A stretch of 36,008 bases of DNA from CAZQNF01 sp964403325 (GTDB lineage Bacteria > Patescibacteriota > Patescibacteriia > Magasanikbacterales > GWA2-37-8), in contig CAYOFO010000008.1 of the NCBI GenBank assembly GCA_964403325.1, forward strand, positions 1 to 36,008, in the 5' to 3' direction. The notes below the pieces were generated by a model that saw only the letters and a list, made by a program, of their open reading frames with translations, was not told where the DNA came from and did no database searches. This document shows positions 7,964 through 15,811 of the stretch, one piece after another (the stretch's first letter is position 1; every line of letters begins with the position of its first letter). The translations under genes and the position numbers were made by a program.

Positions 7964-9399
7964 AAAATAGGGTTAGTTTCAAATGAAGGTTTTTTTAACC
8001 TTACTATTTCTTGCCAAGTTTGTCGAGGGATGATGCGTAAAACAACAGCCAAAGCAGCGTATATCAACATTCCGATCAAAATATCAATAAAGAGCGGTAA
8101 AAATTGTAAATAGTAGATCAGTATGCCCATGAGTAGGCTCGAAAACAAAATTTTACCCACATTAAGAAGGCGGGGTGACCATTTGGTGGAAGTGTAAATA
8201 AGTAAGAAAAGGCCTAGTCCAGCGTATGCTTCGGAAAAAATCGTCACCCCAGCCGCACCAAAAAGGCCGTAGCGAGGAATGAAAATAAAGTAACCAAGCA
8301 GGCTGAGGGCTGCATCCGAAGCATAGATGGCGATGGCTTTTTTTTGTTGGTTGATGGCGAGTGCGGTGTAGCCAAAAATATTGCCAACGCTAATGCCTAA
8401 AATAGTCCAGGAAAGAAATCGTAAAATAGGACCGCCGGCGCTAAATTGTTCACCGCCTACAAAATGCATAATTTGTGGAGCGAGCGCCACAATGCCCGAG
8501 AGCATAGGCATCAAGAAAAAAAAGATGAGGTCAAAGCTCAGTTGAAAGCGTTGCAAAAATTCGGGACGATTTTTTTGCGTCCAAGCATGGGTAAGGAGAG
8601 GCATCATAATGCCCATGATAATGGCCGCAAACTGGACAACAATATCAAGTATGCGGTAGGCGCCGCCATAGAGTCCGATGGCTTGGCTTGAAACATAAAA
8701 CGGCAAAATGACTCGGTCGCCCTGCAAATAAATGGCATTAAACATAATGGTGACCGCGGTTGGCCAAGTGGCAGTCAGAATACGTCGAGAATGCCGTGTG
8801 CTCCACTGCCAACTGATTTTTTCTTTGTGTCGAAAAATAAGAAAAAACGTATAGACCAGCGAAGCGAGAGATATACTCACCATGGACCAAAGAAATCCAT
8901 GGTTGCTTAGTCGGCTGAAAAATATACCAGCCACCAGAACCAGGCGGCCAAGTATTTCGCCGCCGGTAGTAATGATGGTGGTGAGGCGTGTTTGGTGGTA
9001 GCCGATAAAAACCTGGTTGAGGGTTTGGGCAAAAAAAGATGCGGCGATAATCAGCACAGCCAGTTTGATGGGGAAGGGGTAAGGCAGACAAAAAACAATC
9101 AGGGTGGTGAGTGAATAAAAAATGAGAGCTGAAATAAAGCGCCAGGTAAAGAGTGTGTTGAAAATTTCTATTTGATCATTTTCGTGGGCTAAGAGATAGG
9201 AAGTGGTGAGGGTAAATCCAAAATCCGAAAAAATACCTATAAATTGTAAAATACCAACCGCTGTGACATACCAGCCAAAGCTCTGTATGCCCAAGAAATG
9301 CTCCATCATGGACACGGCCGCGAGACCAAGCATGGTACTGATCACTTTCCCGACCAGTTGGATTGCGGTATTGTGGGCAATTTTTTGATTAACGGACAT
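7960..9399 (-). CDS. Polysaccharide/lipid-linked sugar flippase (MATE/MOP superfamily)
   Basis: 479 residues with roughly 12-14 membrane helices and the Wzx/RfbX-like pattern: N-terminal QKIAHNTAIQLVGKVIST, the loop FSDFGFTLTTSYLLA, and a basic C-terminal tail. Such proteins move undecaprenyl- or lipid-linked oligosaccharides across the cytoplasmic membrane for envelope glycan synthesis. No glycosyltransferase operon surrounds it, but galU and a GT28-type transferase are elsewhere in the window. The gene ends in TGA inside the start of the next gene. It is divergent from the SpoIID-like gene across a short shared promoter region. Confidence 0.85.
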   Translation of the reverse strand: MSVNQKIAHNTAIQLVGKVISTMLGLAAVSMMEHFLGIQSFGWYVTAVGILQFIGIFSDFGFTLTTSYLLAHENDQIEIFNTLFTWRFISALIFYSLTTLIVFCLPYPFPIKLAVLIIAASFFAQTLNQVFIGYHQTRLTTIITTGGEILGRLVLVAGIFFSRLSNHGFLWSMVSISLASLVYTFFLIFRHKEKISWQWSTRHSRRILTATWPTAVTIMFNAIYLQGDRVILPFYVSSQAIGLYGGAYRILDIVVQFAAIIMGIMMPLLTHAWTQKNRPEFLQRFQLSFDLIFFFLMPMLSGIVALAPQIMHFVGGEQFSAGGPILRFLSWTILGISVGNIFGYTALAINQQKKAIAIYASDAALSLLGYFIFIPRYGLFGAAGVTIFSEAYAGLGLFLLIYTSTKWSPRLLNVGKILFSSLLMGILIYYLQFLPLFIDILIGMLIYAALAVVLRIIPRQTWQEIVRLKKPSFETNPIL

Positions 9400-9408
9400 A
9401 CAAACTCA

Positions 9409-9437
9409 TTGAGACCAGATATAAATTATGCTATGCT
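9409..9437 (+). promoter_or_regulatory. Promoter giving a leaderless SpoIID-like mRNA
   Basis: -35 TTGAGA (9409-9414), 17-base spacer ending in TGC, -10 TATGCT (9432-9437). The expected start site, about seven bases on, coincides with the ATG at 9445. This is why I prefer that start over the ATG at 9433. Confidence 0.6.
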
Positions 9438-9439
9438 TC

Positions 9440-9445
9440 ATTATA
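9440..9445 (-). promoter_or_regulatory. Possible -10 of the flippase promoter
   Basis: TATAAT on the minus strand, about 40 bases before the flippase start and overlapping the promoter region of the divergent gene. No clear -35. Confidence 0.35.
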
Positions 9446-10818
9446 TGCTAAATTCTTTTAAAAAACTATACGTCCTCACCGCCGCGAGTCTCTTATTTTT
9501 GGGTTTACCACTCATGCTACGTGCGGCGCCAGAGGCGCCCGTAAGCGAGGCTCTGTTCAATCAGGCACGTATCCAATTTATGTCTGCGCGCCGTTTGGTG
9601 GTGGACCCAGGCAGTGTCACTACCTTTCAGGTCCGGCTCATTAATAGCGGGCAAACTACTTGGAATGATTATACCTGGGAAGCAGACGTGACTGAGGCGC
9701 CTTCAACCACCGCTTGGCATGATTCTTCATGGTTAAGCAAAACAATTGTGCAAGAGAGTAGTGTTGTGGTACTTCCCAATGAGCGGTTGGATCTATCTTT
9801 TAGGTTACGCTCGCCGCTCGGACCCGGTAATTTTATGGCTCGGTTTTATCTCAAAATAAACGGACAAGTGGTTGAAGGTTCGCGGGTGCAAATTCCGGTG
9901 CAAATTAAGGACGTTGGTGGAGAAAGTCTGGCCTTTTCCACCCGAGTCTTAATCGAGGAACCGGTCGTTCGAGTCGCCCTTTTTAAAGCCACTTCCACCA
10001 TTTATTTTGTTTCACCGGCTGTTTATACTTTAGAATCAAATAATAGTTTCCTTGCCAAAATCGTACCCAACCAGCTGGTTGAATTGAGCTATGACAAGGA
10101 TGGTTATAAAGCTGCTCTTGATAACCAAATTTTCATTTCAACCACTTCTTTACGTCTCATTCCAGAGGATGCTACGAGTAGTTTTTTTACCCTCAAAAAT
10201 TACACTCAAACTATTCCCGGGCGAAAAAAAATCAATTTTAATTCGTATCGAGGGGTTTTAGAATTAAATTATTCATCAAAATATAAATCAACTTATGCCA
10301 TTAACGAGCTGTCTTTAGAAAAATATGTGGCGGGTGTGGCTGAAGCCGGCAATGACGTGCCTACGGAGTTTATGAAAGCCCTTATTGTGGCCGAGCGTTC
10401 CTATGCCTATGACCGAATAAATTATGCCAAGCGTACCAAACAGTTGTTTGATGTCTTGTCGAACACGTCTGATCAATTATATTTAGGGTATAATTCAGAA
10501 AATACCTTGCCCGAAGCCAAAGCCGCTGCCGGTTCAACCATGGGCGAAATGGTTACGTATTTAGGAAATCCGGTTTCTACTCCCTATTTTGGTCGCTCGA
10601 GTGGTCAAACCAAAAATGCCAAAGATGTCTGGGGTGGCGCGGATCGACCTTGGCTCCACAGCGTAGAAGCGGTTTACGACAAAGGTAAAAAACTCTGGGG
10701 ACATGGGGTGGGGATGAGCGCACAAGACGCTATGCAAAGAGCACAAAAAGACAATTGGATCTACACACAAATACTTGAATATTATTATACCGGTGTTGAA
10801 GTAGAGAAAATTTACTAA
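9445..10818 (+). CDS. SpoIID/LytB domain protein with N-terminal Ig-like domain
   Basis: About 457 residues from the ATG at 9445; the open frame continues upstream but overlaps the divergent flippase. It has a signal peptide (about 1-25). An Ig/NBR1-like beta domain follows, with NSGQTTWNDYTW and the acidic WEADVTEAPSTTAW-like stretch. The SpoIID domain comes next (LEKYVAGVAEAGNDVPTEF, ALIVAERSYAY, YFGRSSGQT, GHGVGMSAQDAM). In characterised SpoIID the corresponding glutamate after YVAGV is catalytic in a lytic transglycosylase acting on denuded glycan strands. A cell-wall remodelling role is therefore likely. The HExxH gene begins 11 bases later on the same strand. Confidence 0.87.
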   Translation: MLNSFKKLYVLTAASLLFLGLPLMLRAAPEAPVSEALFNQARIQFMSARRLVVDPGSVTTFQVRLINSGQTTWNDYTWEADVTEAPSTTAWHDSSWLSKTIVQESSVVVLPNERLDLSFRLRSPLGPGNFMARFYLKINGQVVEGSRVQIPVQIKDVGGESLAFSTRVLIEEPVVRVALFKATSTIYFVSPAVYTLESNNSFLAKIVPNQLVELSYDKDGYKAALDNQIFISTTSLRLIPEDATSSFFTLKNYTQTIPGRKKINFNSYRGVLELNYSSKYKSTYAINELSLEKYVAGVAEAGNDVPTEFMKALIVAERSYAYDRINYAKRTKQLFDVLSNTSDQLYLGYNSENTLPEAKAAAGSTMGEMVTYLGNPVSTPYFGRSSGQTKNAKDVWGGADRPWLHSVEAVYDKGKKLWGHGVGMSAQDAMQRAQKDNWIYTQILEYYYTGVEVEKIY

Positions 10819-10829
10819 TTTTGTAATTT

Positions 10830-11888
10830 ATGAGAGCAGAATACCGAAAGTTTGTGAGGGCTGCTTCAGACGAAACCGATAATGATGATTTGGATGGAAA
10901 AGATGTTGATTTTGAGCTTTTGCTCAAAGAATATGAGGAGGCTCAGGTAAAATTAGAAGAGCTTTCATCCAAAAATTTTAATAAATGGTCTATTCCAGAT
11001 TCGCATATAGAAAAATTGTGGAAAAAAATTCGTTCCAGAATAGATAAGGAATGTGGCGTGCATCAGGCTTTGAGCGTACTTCCTCTAATTCTAGAATTAC
11101 TACCTCCGGACTATTGCCAGCCGCAAAATCTTGAGTCTGGAGTGGAGGCGGGTTATTGTGAACGGAGAAAAGAAATTTATACTACCCAAGAGGTTTTTCT
11201 TGATGATCGAACAATATGTGAGCAGTTTTTAAAATACGGCTTTAGTACAGATGTTAGACTTTTGCACCATGAATTTATTCATTATTTACAGAATAAAAAT
11301 TTTTCCCAGTATTTGCCGCCACCTTCTTTAAGCACATCTTTTACAGAAGATTTGATCGATCTTTTACTATCGTTTAAATTTTTTCGTCATAAACCAAAAA
11401 TTCAAAAAATAAATAAAACAATTCTCGAAGAGTCACATGCCTATAATGCTGCAAATCGACAAGGAAGATCTTTTTACAGCTTGCACCATCTCTATGACAA
11501 GTTTTTAAGACATTATGAATTTGATGAAAGCGATGAAAAAGGTTCTGAGATTGAAAGTAAAAAATTAGAAAAAATCATTATTTCTTACTGGCAGATAAGA
11601 CAGCTTTATGCGCTTGGTTTAGGTGATGAAGAAATAGCTCTTTTGGTGAGTACGGATGTTTGGGATGAAAAAAAGAAACATTATAAAAATCTTTCCGCTG
11701 CCGTTAGTAGGTTGCAGGCAGAAAAAGGGCTGGATGATCAGGATGTAGATAATATAATTTTAGCCAACGATATTCGCAGTCAAATTTATATAATAAAAGC
11801 CCGTTCCATTACGATTGAGGAATCTTTGCGTGAGGCGCAAGAGTGCAAAAATAATACTCTTGTTAAGAAGGGTGGTAGGGATGAATAA
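10830..11888 (+). CDS. Putative HExxH zinc metallopeptidase-like protein
   Basis: 352 residues, hydrophilic, no signal peptide, acidic N-terminus (12-45, possible coiled coil). The segment LLHHEFIHYLQ gives HEFIH at residues 147-151, a HExxH zinc motif. About 50 residues later EESHAY (E200/E201) could supply the third ligand, as in gluzincins. The C-terminal third is helical and includes a region resembling a small DNA-binding helix set (GLGDEEIALLVSTD); that resemblance is weak. Only the active-site motif is recognised, and substrate and family are unknown. It follows the SpoIID-like gene by 11 bases, so co-expression is likely. Confidence 0.6.
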   Translation: MRAEYRKFVRAASDETDNDDLDGKDVDFELLLKEYEEAQVKLEELSSKNFNKWSIPDSHIEKLWKKIRSRIDKECGVHQALSVLPLILELLPPDYCQPQNLESGVEAGYCERRKEIYTTQEVFLDDRTICEQFLKYGFSTDVRLLHHEFIHYLQNKNFSQYLPPPSLSTSFTEDLIDLLLSFKFFRHKPKIQKINKTILEESHAYNAANRQGRSFYSLHHLYDKFLRHYEFDESDEKGSEIESKKLEKIIISYWQIRQLYALGLGDEEIALLVSTDVWDEKKKHYKNLSAAVSRLQAEKGLDDQDVDNIILANDIRSQIYIIKARSITIEESLREAQECKNNTLVKKGGRDE

Positions 11889-11892
11889 CCAG

Positions 11893-11919
11893 AGTTTTTT
11901 TAATCAAAAAACCAACTCC
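11893..11919. terminator. Possible shared terminator between convergent genes
   Basis: GAGTTTTTTT ... CAAAAAAC ... ACTC forms an imperfect A/T-rich inverted repeat over the 11-base gap and the end of the minus-strand gene. It could serve both directions but has little G/C, so it is weak. Confidence 0.35.
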
Positions 11920-12265
11920 ACAAATTACCTGGGTCAAGTCGCATCAGTATAAAAAGTGTAATAAACGAGACTAAAAACAAACATCCGCCGGCTATCCATA
12001 CTTTTTTAGGATAAATTTTCTTACGTATCCCTAGAGTCGTTAGGATGAACCAAGCTGGTAAAAATATATACGATAATATAAGACTCAACCCAATAATTAA
12101 ACTACAAAAACCTTCAAAACCGCTATTATTCAATTCGGTTTTGTAAATAACAGGTAATGCGTTTTGTTGCAAGTAAATTTTTAAAATTAAGCTATAAAAA
12201 CTTATCAGAGTTATAGCTGGTAAAGAGCTAATGCTGAAGTATACTTTTTGAGTAAAAATTTTCAT
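11900..12265 (-). CDS. Small membrane protein, last gene of the PadR operon
   Basis: 121 residues with about three hydrophobic segments (12-32, 52-78, 90-110) and short basic loops (RKKIYPKK). No family is recognised. It begins 14 bases after the preceding HAAS-type gene and ends the five-gene minus-strand unit headed by padR. Its co-regulation with the HAAS proteins suggests a shared membrane function. Confidence 0.6.
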   Translation of the reverse strand: MKIFTQKVYFSISSLPAITLISFYSLILKIYLQQNALPVIYKTELNNSGFEGFCSLIIGLSLILSYIFLPAWFILTTLGIRKKIYPKKVWIAGGCLFLVSFITLFILMRLDPGNLWSWFFD

Positions 12266-12279
12266 ATTTTTAAAATACT

Positions 12280-12675
12280 TTAGCGAGAAAAAATTATACC
12301 CCTAGGATCTTGGAGGTCAGTTGGTGAACCCGATGAGTTGGCAGGGGGATTGTTGATTATAGTAGCTAACCTTCCACCAAACAGAAATAAAAAACCAATA
12401 ATAAGACTAAAAATAAGTAAAATAATCTCTGAGCTAAGAGCTAAGGTGGGTAATTGGTGAGCCAGAGTAATTTCGTTGGCAATCCGCTGTGGATCACCAA
12501 AAAGCAATTTTATTTTTTCTTCGATCTTCTCTTCGTTCAAACCCTGTATTTCTAGCTCGCGCTCTTTTTCAGCGATATGAGAAGTCAGTTCTTTATAGAA
12601 ATGATTTTTTTCTTTGGAATCTAGTCTGGAAACTTTGACCAACTCAACAATAAATTGTTCAAGGTTTTTATTCAT
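12280..12675 (-). CDS. HAAS-domain protein with one or two TM segments
   Basis: 131 residues. The N-terminal ~75 residues match the HAAS/DUF1700-type helical domain found beside PadR regulators: an ELTSHIAEKERELEIQGL helix, then LFGDPQRIANEI. A hydrophobic stretch (about 80-106) and a polar tail follow. It is the shortest of three HAAS proteins in the operon and ends where its siblings continue into several membrane helices. It could be a truncated paralogue or a natural short form; the reading frame shows no damage. Confidence 0.75.
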   Translation of the reverse strand: MNKNLEQFIVELVKVSRLDSKEKNHFYKELTSHIAEKERELEIQGLNEEKIEEKIKLLFGDPQRIANEITLAHQLPTLALSSEIILLIFSLIIGFLFLFGGRLATIINNPPANSSGSPTDLQDPRGIIFSR

Positions 12676-12680
12676 ATTGG

Positions 12681-13562
12681 CTAATCAAATTGCCAAATAA
12701 TCCAGCCCAAGCTAAAGAAAAAAGTAGTTATAGCTACAACTGATAAAACTAGGACAGCCGAAGATTGATTTTTGAAACGTTTGGGTATAAATGGGTAGAG
12801 AATAATTGCTACCAAAAGCCAAATTCCGTAATTTATATAAAAATTTAACCACATGGAACTTGGTACATGGTCATTTCCCATGGGTGGAAAAGGAAATTCA
12901 AAAGTTGACAGTGGGAATCCGGCCTTAGCCTCGGGAAGCGAATATACCGTTTCGTTATTCATTTTTTGAGGGTAAGAAATTTTTTGGTACGAAACAAAAA
13001 TAGATAAACATTGTAAAATAACCGCCAAAGAAAAAATGACAGCTATCGTTTTTATTCTGGTTTTTAGTTCAGGAAACTGAGTTTTAAAAAAATGTAAAAT
13101 ACCATACACTAAAAAAACCAGTATCGTTTGAAAAACCAGAAACCATAAAGAAAATGTGTTCATAAAAACTACGGGTACGAAAAGTATCCAAGTTACGATT
13201 CCGCCAAATAATCCGCCTATCAAATTTTCAAAACCACATTCAAACGTAAGACAGCTATAGCTCATAACCACCATCGAAAGAACTGTCGAAGTAATAAAAC
13301 TGACCAGAATACTGGTTATTATTTTGTCTTTTAAAATTTTAGATTTTTCTACCATAGCAAGCTGTTTACTTATAAATGTCGTATCACCAAATGAGGTACG
13401 AATCGCTGTTGGTATTTTTTCTGAGCTTAAACCTTGCAATTCGAAATCGTGTTTTTGCTCCAAAAAATGTGACAACAGCTCTCTTCTAAGTTCACGCTCT
13501 GTTGCTTGTCTAAGGTTTGCCTTGCCGATTATTTCTTGAATAATTTTTTCTATATAATCCAT
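12681..13562 (-). CDS. HAAS-domain polytopic membrane protein
   Basis: 293 residues: cytoplasmic HAAS helical domain (1-75, with LRRELLSHFLEQKHDFELQG and TSFGDTTFISKQL), then about six membrane helices. It is a paralogue of the next gene upstream. The shared pattern includes an AGFPLSTFEFP extracytoplasmic segment and a final NYGIWLLVAIIL helix pair. HAAS proteins are usually encoded with PadR regulators and are thought to sense or respond to envelope state, but their biochemical role is not established. Gap to the following gene is five bases. Confidence 0.78.
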   Translation of the reverse strand: MDYIEKIIQEIIGKANLRQATERELRRELLSHFLEQKHDFELQGLSSEKIPTAIRTSFGDTTFISKQLAMVEKSKILKDKIITSILVSFITSTVLSMVVMSYSCLTFECGFENLIGGLFGGIVTWILFVPVVFMNTFSLWFLVFQTILVFLVYGILHFFKTQFPELKTRIKTIAVIFSLAVILQCLSIFVSYQKISYPQKMNNETVYSLPEAKAGFPLSTFEFPFPPMGNDHVPSSMWLNFYINYGIWLLVAIILYPFIPKRFKNQSSAVLVLSVVAITTFFFSLGWIIWQFD

Positions 13563-13586
13563 AGAGTCAGATAAACCGATGAGATG

Positions 13587-14480
13587 TTAGTAGTCGAATT
13601 TTCCTTGTAAATATTGCATCCCAAAAAGCGTGATAAGTAGTCCGCTCATGGTAAGAACTGTCAAAAATTTTTGGTTCATTTTTATTTTTTTGGGCAGAAT
13701 ATGCTGTAGAATGATTGCTCCCAAAAACCAAATAAAATAGTTAAGATAAAAATATCCTAAACCAGCATACAAATTTTCAGTAAGTGATTTACCTTGGGTG
13801 AGTGTCTCAGCTAACGCTGGGTAATCGAAAATTTTTAAGGGAAACCCGCCTTGAGCGATGGCATTGATGGGGTAAGGGTTATTTCTTTTGTAAGAAAGCA
13901 TAAGGCTGAGCCACTGTAGGATAAGTGAAATAGAAAAAACGAACTTTATCCAAGCGGTTTTTACTAATTTGTTTCTAAATATTTTTATAGCGGGTAAAAA
14001 ATAATAACATGTTGCGATGCTTATGCTCATAAAGCATAAAAAAATCCAGCCAAAGAGAGTAAAAAGTAATGCTAAAATTCCAAAGCTTGCAATTATCAAA
14101 AATAGTAGTAGGCTCATTTCTGAGCAGTAGGACAGGGGATTATCCCGAAAACAATCTATGAAACCATAGTTAGTCCCAGTTTGTACTCTGCTCAAGAGTA
14201 TTACAATAAAAATCCAAATTATTAATCCAATGACAACTAACTTTCGAGCACTGAAAGCTGAGTGAACATGCGACAGTTCTTGGCCAATTATTTCCGGATT
14301 ACCAAACTGCTTTTCGATTATAGAAATAGTTTTATTCTCGTTATAGCCCGCTAACTGAAGATCTTTTTGTTGCTGTGTTAAATGCGACAACAATTCTTTT
14401 TTAAGATCAACTTGTTTTTTCTTATTTAAGTTTGAATTCTTAATTACAGCTTCCACGATTGCTTCAAGATCGCTTAGCAT
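13587..14480 (-). CDS. HAAS-domain polytopic membrane protein
   Basis: 297 residues with the HAAS domain at 1-78 (LKKELLSHLTQQQKDLQLAG, KQFGNPEIIGQEL) and about six membrane helices after it. The segment GGFPLKIFDYPALAE and the NYFIWFLGAIIL helix match the paralogue at 12681-13562, so the pair arose by duplication. It starts two bases after the padR stop, which is typical translational coupling. The N-terminal cytoplasmic domain plus polytopic body suggest a membrane sensor or transporter-like component, but no ATPase is present in the operon. Confidence 0.78.
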   Translation of the reverse strand: MLSDLEAIVEAVIKNSNLNKKKQVDLKKELLSHLTQQQKDLQLAGYNENKTISIIEKQFGNPEIIGQELSHVHSAFSARKLVVIGLIIWIFIVILLSRVQTGTNYGFIDCFRDNPLSYCSEMSLLLFLIIASFGILALLFTLFGWIFLCFMSISIATCYYFLPAIKIFRNKLVKTAWIKFVFSISLILQWLSLMLSYKRNNPYPINAIAQGGFPLKIFDYPALAETLTQGKSLTENLYAGLGYFYLNYFIWFLGAIILQHILPKKIKMNQKFLTVLTMSGLLITLFGMQYLQGKFDY

Positions 14481-14482
14481 AC

Positions 14483-14812
14483 TTAGCTCAGGCTATAAAT
14501 CCGGTTTATAGCATCAGAAAAAACACCCCATTCCTGTTTTGCTTCTTTTAAGAGTTTGCGACCACTTTTGGTAATCTGATAGTATTTTCGGTCAGGGGCG
14601 CCATTTTGGATTACCCATCGACTCGTTAGATAACCTAGTTTCTCAAGCTCGTGCAGAGCTGGGTACAGACTCCCTTCACCAAGCGTAATAATATCTTCGC
14701 TCTGATCGCGGATTGCTTTTACAATCTCATAGCCGTACATTTCATGCTTAGATACTGCGGCGAGCAAAAGATTTTTAGTTGAACCTTTTAAAAGTTCGGA
14801 AGTAAATTTCAT
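14483..14812 (-). CDS. PadR-family transcriptional regulator
   Basis: 109 residues, the length of the short PadR subgroup. The winged-helix domain shows the hallmark order: LLAAVSKHEMYGYEI, then EGSLYPALHELEKLGYL, then the wing with RKYYQITKSGRKLL. These regulators bind DNA as dimers and usually repress their own operon until a small molecule or stress releases them. It heads a five-gene operon of HAAS-type membrane proteins. A palindrome overlapping the -10 box of its promoter is a good candidate for the autoregulatory operator. Confidence 0.93.
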   Translation of the reverse strand: MKFTSELLKGSTKNLLLAAVSKHEMYGYEIVKAIRDQSEDIITLGEGSLYPALHELEKLGYLTSRWVIQNGAPDRKYYQITKSGRKLLKEAKQEWGVFSDAINRIYSLS

Positions 14813-14841
14813 AGGTAAGTTTATGCATACATCGTAATAAG

Positions 14842-14874
14842 AGGTATATTACCTTTCTATCTTAGGTATGTCAA
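14842..14874 (-). promoter_or_regulatory. padR operon promoter with overlapping operator
   Basis: On the minus strand -35 TTGACA (14874-14869), 17-base spacer, -10 TAATAT (14851-14846). The -10 lies inside the inverted repeat AGGTA-3-TACCT (14842-14854). A third AGGTA half-site occurs at 14864-14868, next to the -35. Binding here would block polymerase, as expected for a self-repressing PadR. Confidence 0.7.
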
Positions 14875-14946
14875 ATAAAGCTAATTATGGAGCAATGTGT
14901 TAGGGAAGGAAGAGTATATTTTGTATCCTTCTTAGCTAAAAAACAT

Positions 14947-14979
14947 ACAAAAACACCCGATATAATCGGGTGTTTTTGT
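14947..14979 (-). terminator. Terminator of the PH-domain/ruvB-side unit
   Basis: A 14-bp perfect stem (14947-14960 with 14966-14979, core CACCCGA) with a five-base loop. It lies 15 bases after the stop of the PH-domain gene. Read on the minus strand it is followed by a T-rich tract. Confidence 0.88.
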
Positions 14980-14993
14980 AACGAGAAGTATTT

Positions 14994-15536
14994 TTAAACA
15001 GCGGCTGGGGGGTGGCCTTTCTGGTCTTCGTTCGCCATATCCATAATAATGCACCGCAGTTCATTAGGGTTGGGAACATTGCGTAAAATAAACTTGTCAG
15101 TCGCGCCAGCGCTTTGGATGGTGATGGTCCCGAAATGGAAGATGGAAGGTAAGATGCCGGTCACTTCAGAAGTCACGTCTTGCAGCTTGCGCAGATCCAT
15201 CTCAGAAACCGTGCGAGCAAACAAGCTTTCTTGTTCGATATGAATGAGGCGGTCGTTCGTGATGATGAGAATGTCGAGATAAAAATCAATAAAGCAAGAA
15301 TAAAAGAAAAAACAGGTAAATAGGTAATAAATGCTGGTCACCAAGTTGAGAAAGATTTTTCCGGTTGCTTCAAGAGAAAAATCGGGAAAAAAATAACGGC
15401 TCATGGCGAGCAGTGCCAGGGGGATAATGGCAAAAATAGCGGTTAAAAAAACATAGGGTATAAAAGTTAGATAATGTCGTCGTCCTTGGTAAGCAATTTT
15501 TTCGTAAGGTTTTGGTTCAAAAATGGGGTGTGACAT
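14994..15536 (-). CDS. Membrane protein with bacterial PH domain (bPH2-like)
   Basis: 180 residues. Two membrane helices (about 24-47 and 62-87) precede a bacterial PH-type domain (about 88-168), seen in ILIITNDRLIHIEQESLFAR, MDLRKLQDVTSEV, then FHFGTITIQSAG. The family is widespread with no defined enzymatic role, and the domain may bind lipids or partners at the membrane. It sits 11 bases after the small membrane protein gene at 15548 and is the last gene of a minus-strand run that starts at ruvB. Confidence 0.85.
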   Translation of the reverse strand: MSHPIFEPKPYEKIAYQGRRHYLTFIPYVFLTAIFAIIPLALLAMSRYFFPDFSLEATGKIFLNLVTSIYYLFTCFFFYSCFIDFYLDILIITNDRLIHIEQESLFARTVSEMDLRKLQDVTSEVTGILPSIFHFGTITIQSAGATDKFILRNVPNPNELRCIIMDMANEDQKGHPPAAV

Positions 15537-15547
15537 AAGATAAGGCT

Positions 15548-15808
15548 TTATTGGTCAAGTAAAGTTTGAGCAGAGGGAGCTTCACCGATAGTAAAATTTT
15601 CATCCCAGCGAACAGTGCTGATATTTTGTGCGGTAAAGAGCAAGTTGAGCATGAGGGCAACAATAGTGGTAGCTGTGACTATAAAGCTGGTAAAGCTAAA
15701 GGCTTTAAAATGCAATAAGTGAGAAAAAGAGAGGAGGAATAACACGGCAAAAACACCAACGCAAATTAAATAAACAATAAGAAAAAAATAGAGAGGAAAA
15801 GAGATCAT
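15548..15808 (-). CDS. Small two-TM membrane protein
   Basis: 86 residues with two hydrophobic segments (about 4-28 and 38-60) and a polar, acidic C-terminal tail (WDENFTIGEAPSAQTLLDQ). No family is recognised. The gene starts three bases after the ruvB stop and ends 11 bases before the PH-domain gene, so it belongs to the same transcript. Length and context support a real gene despite the lack of homology. Confidence 0.65.
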   Translation of the reverse strand: MISFPLYFFLIVYLICVGVFAVLFLLSFSHLLHFKAFSFTSFIVTATTIVALMLNLLFTAQNISTVRWDENFTIGEAPSAQTLLDQ

Positions 15809-15811
15809 ATA

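Noticed and set aside
12280..12675. Pseudogene call for the short HAAS protein
   Set aside because: It is truncated relative to its siblings, but the frame is intact, spacing in the operon is tight and it keeps a TM segment, so it may be a natural short form.
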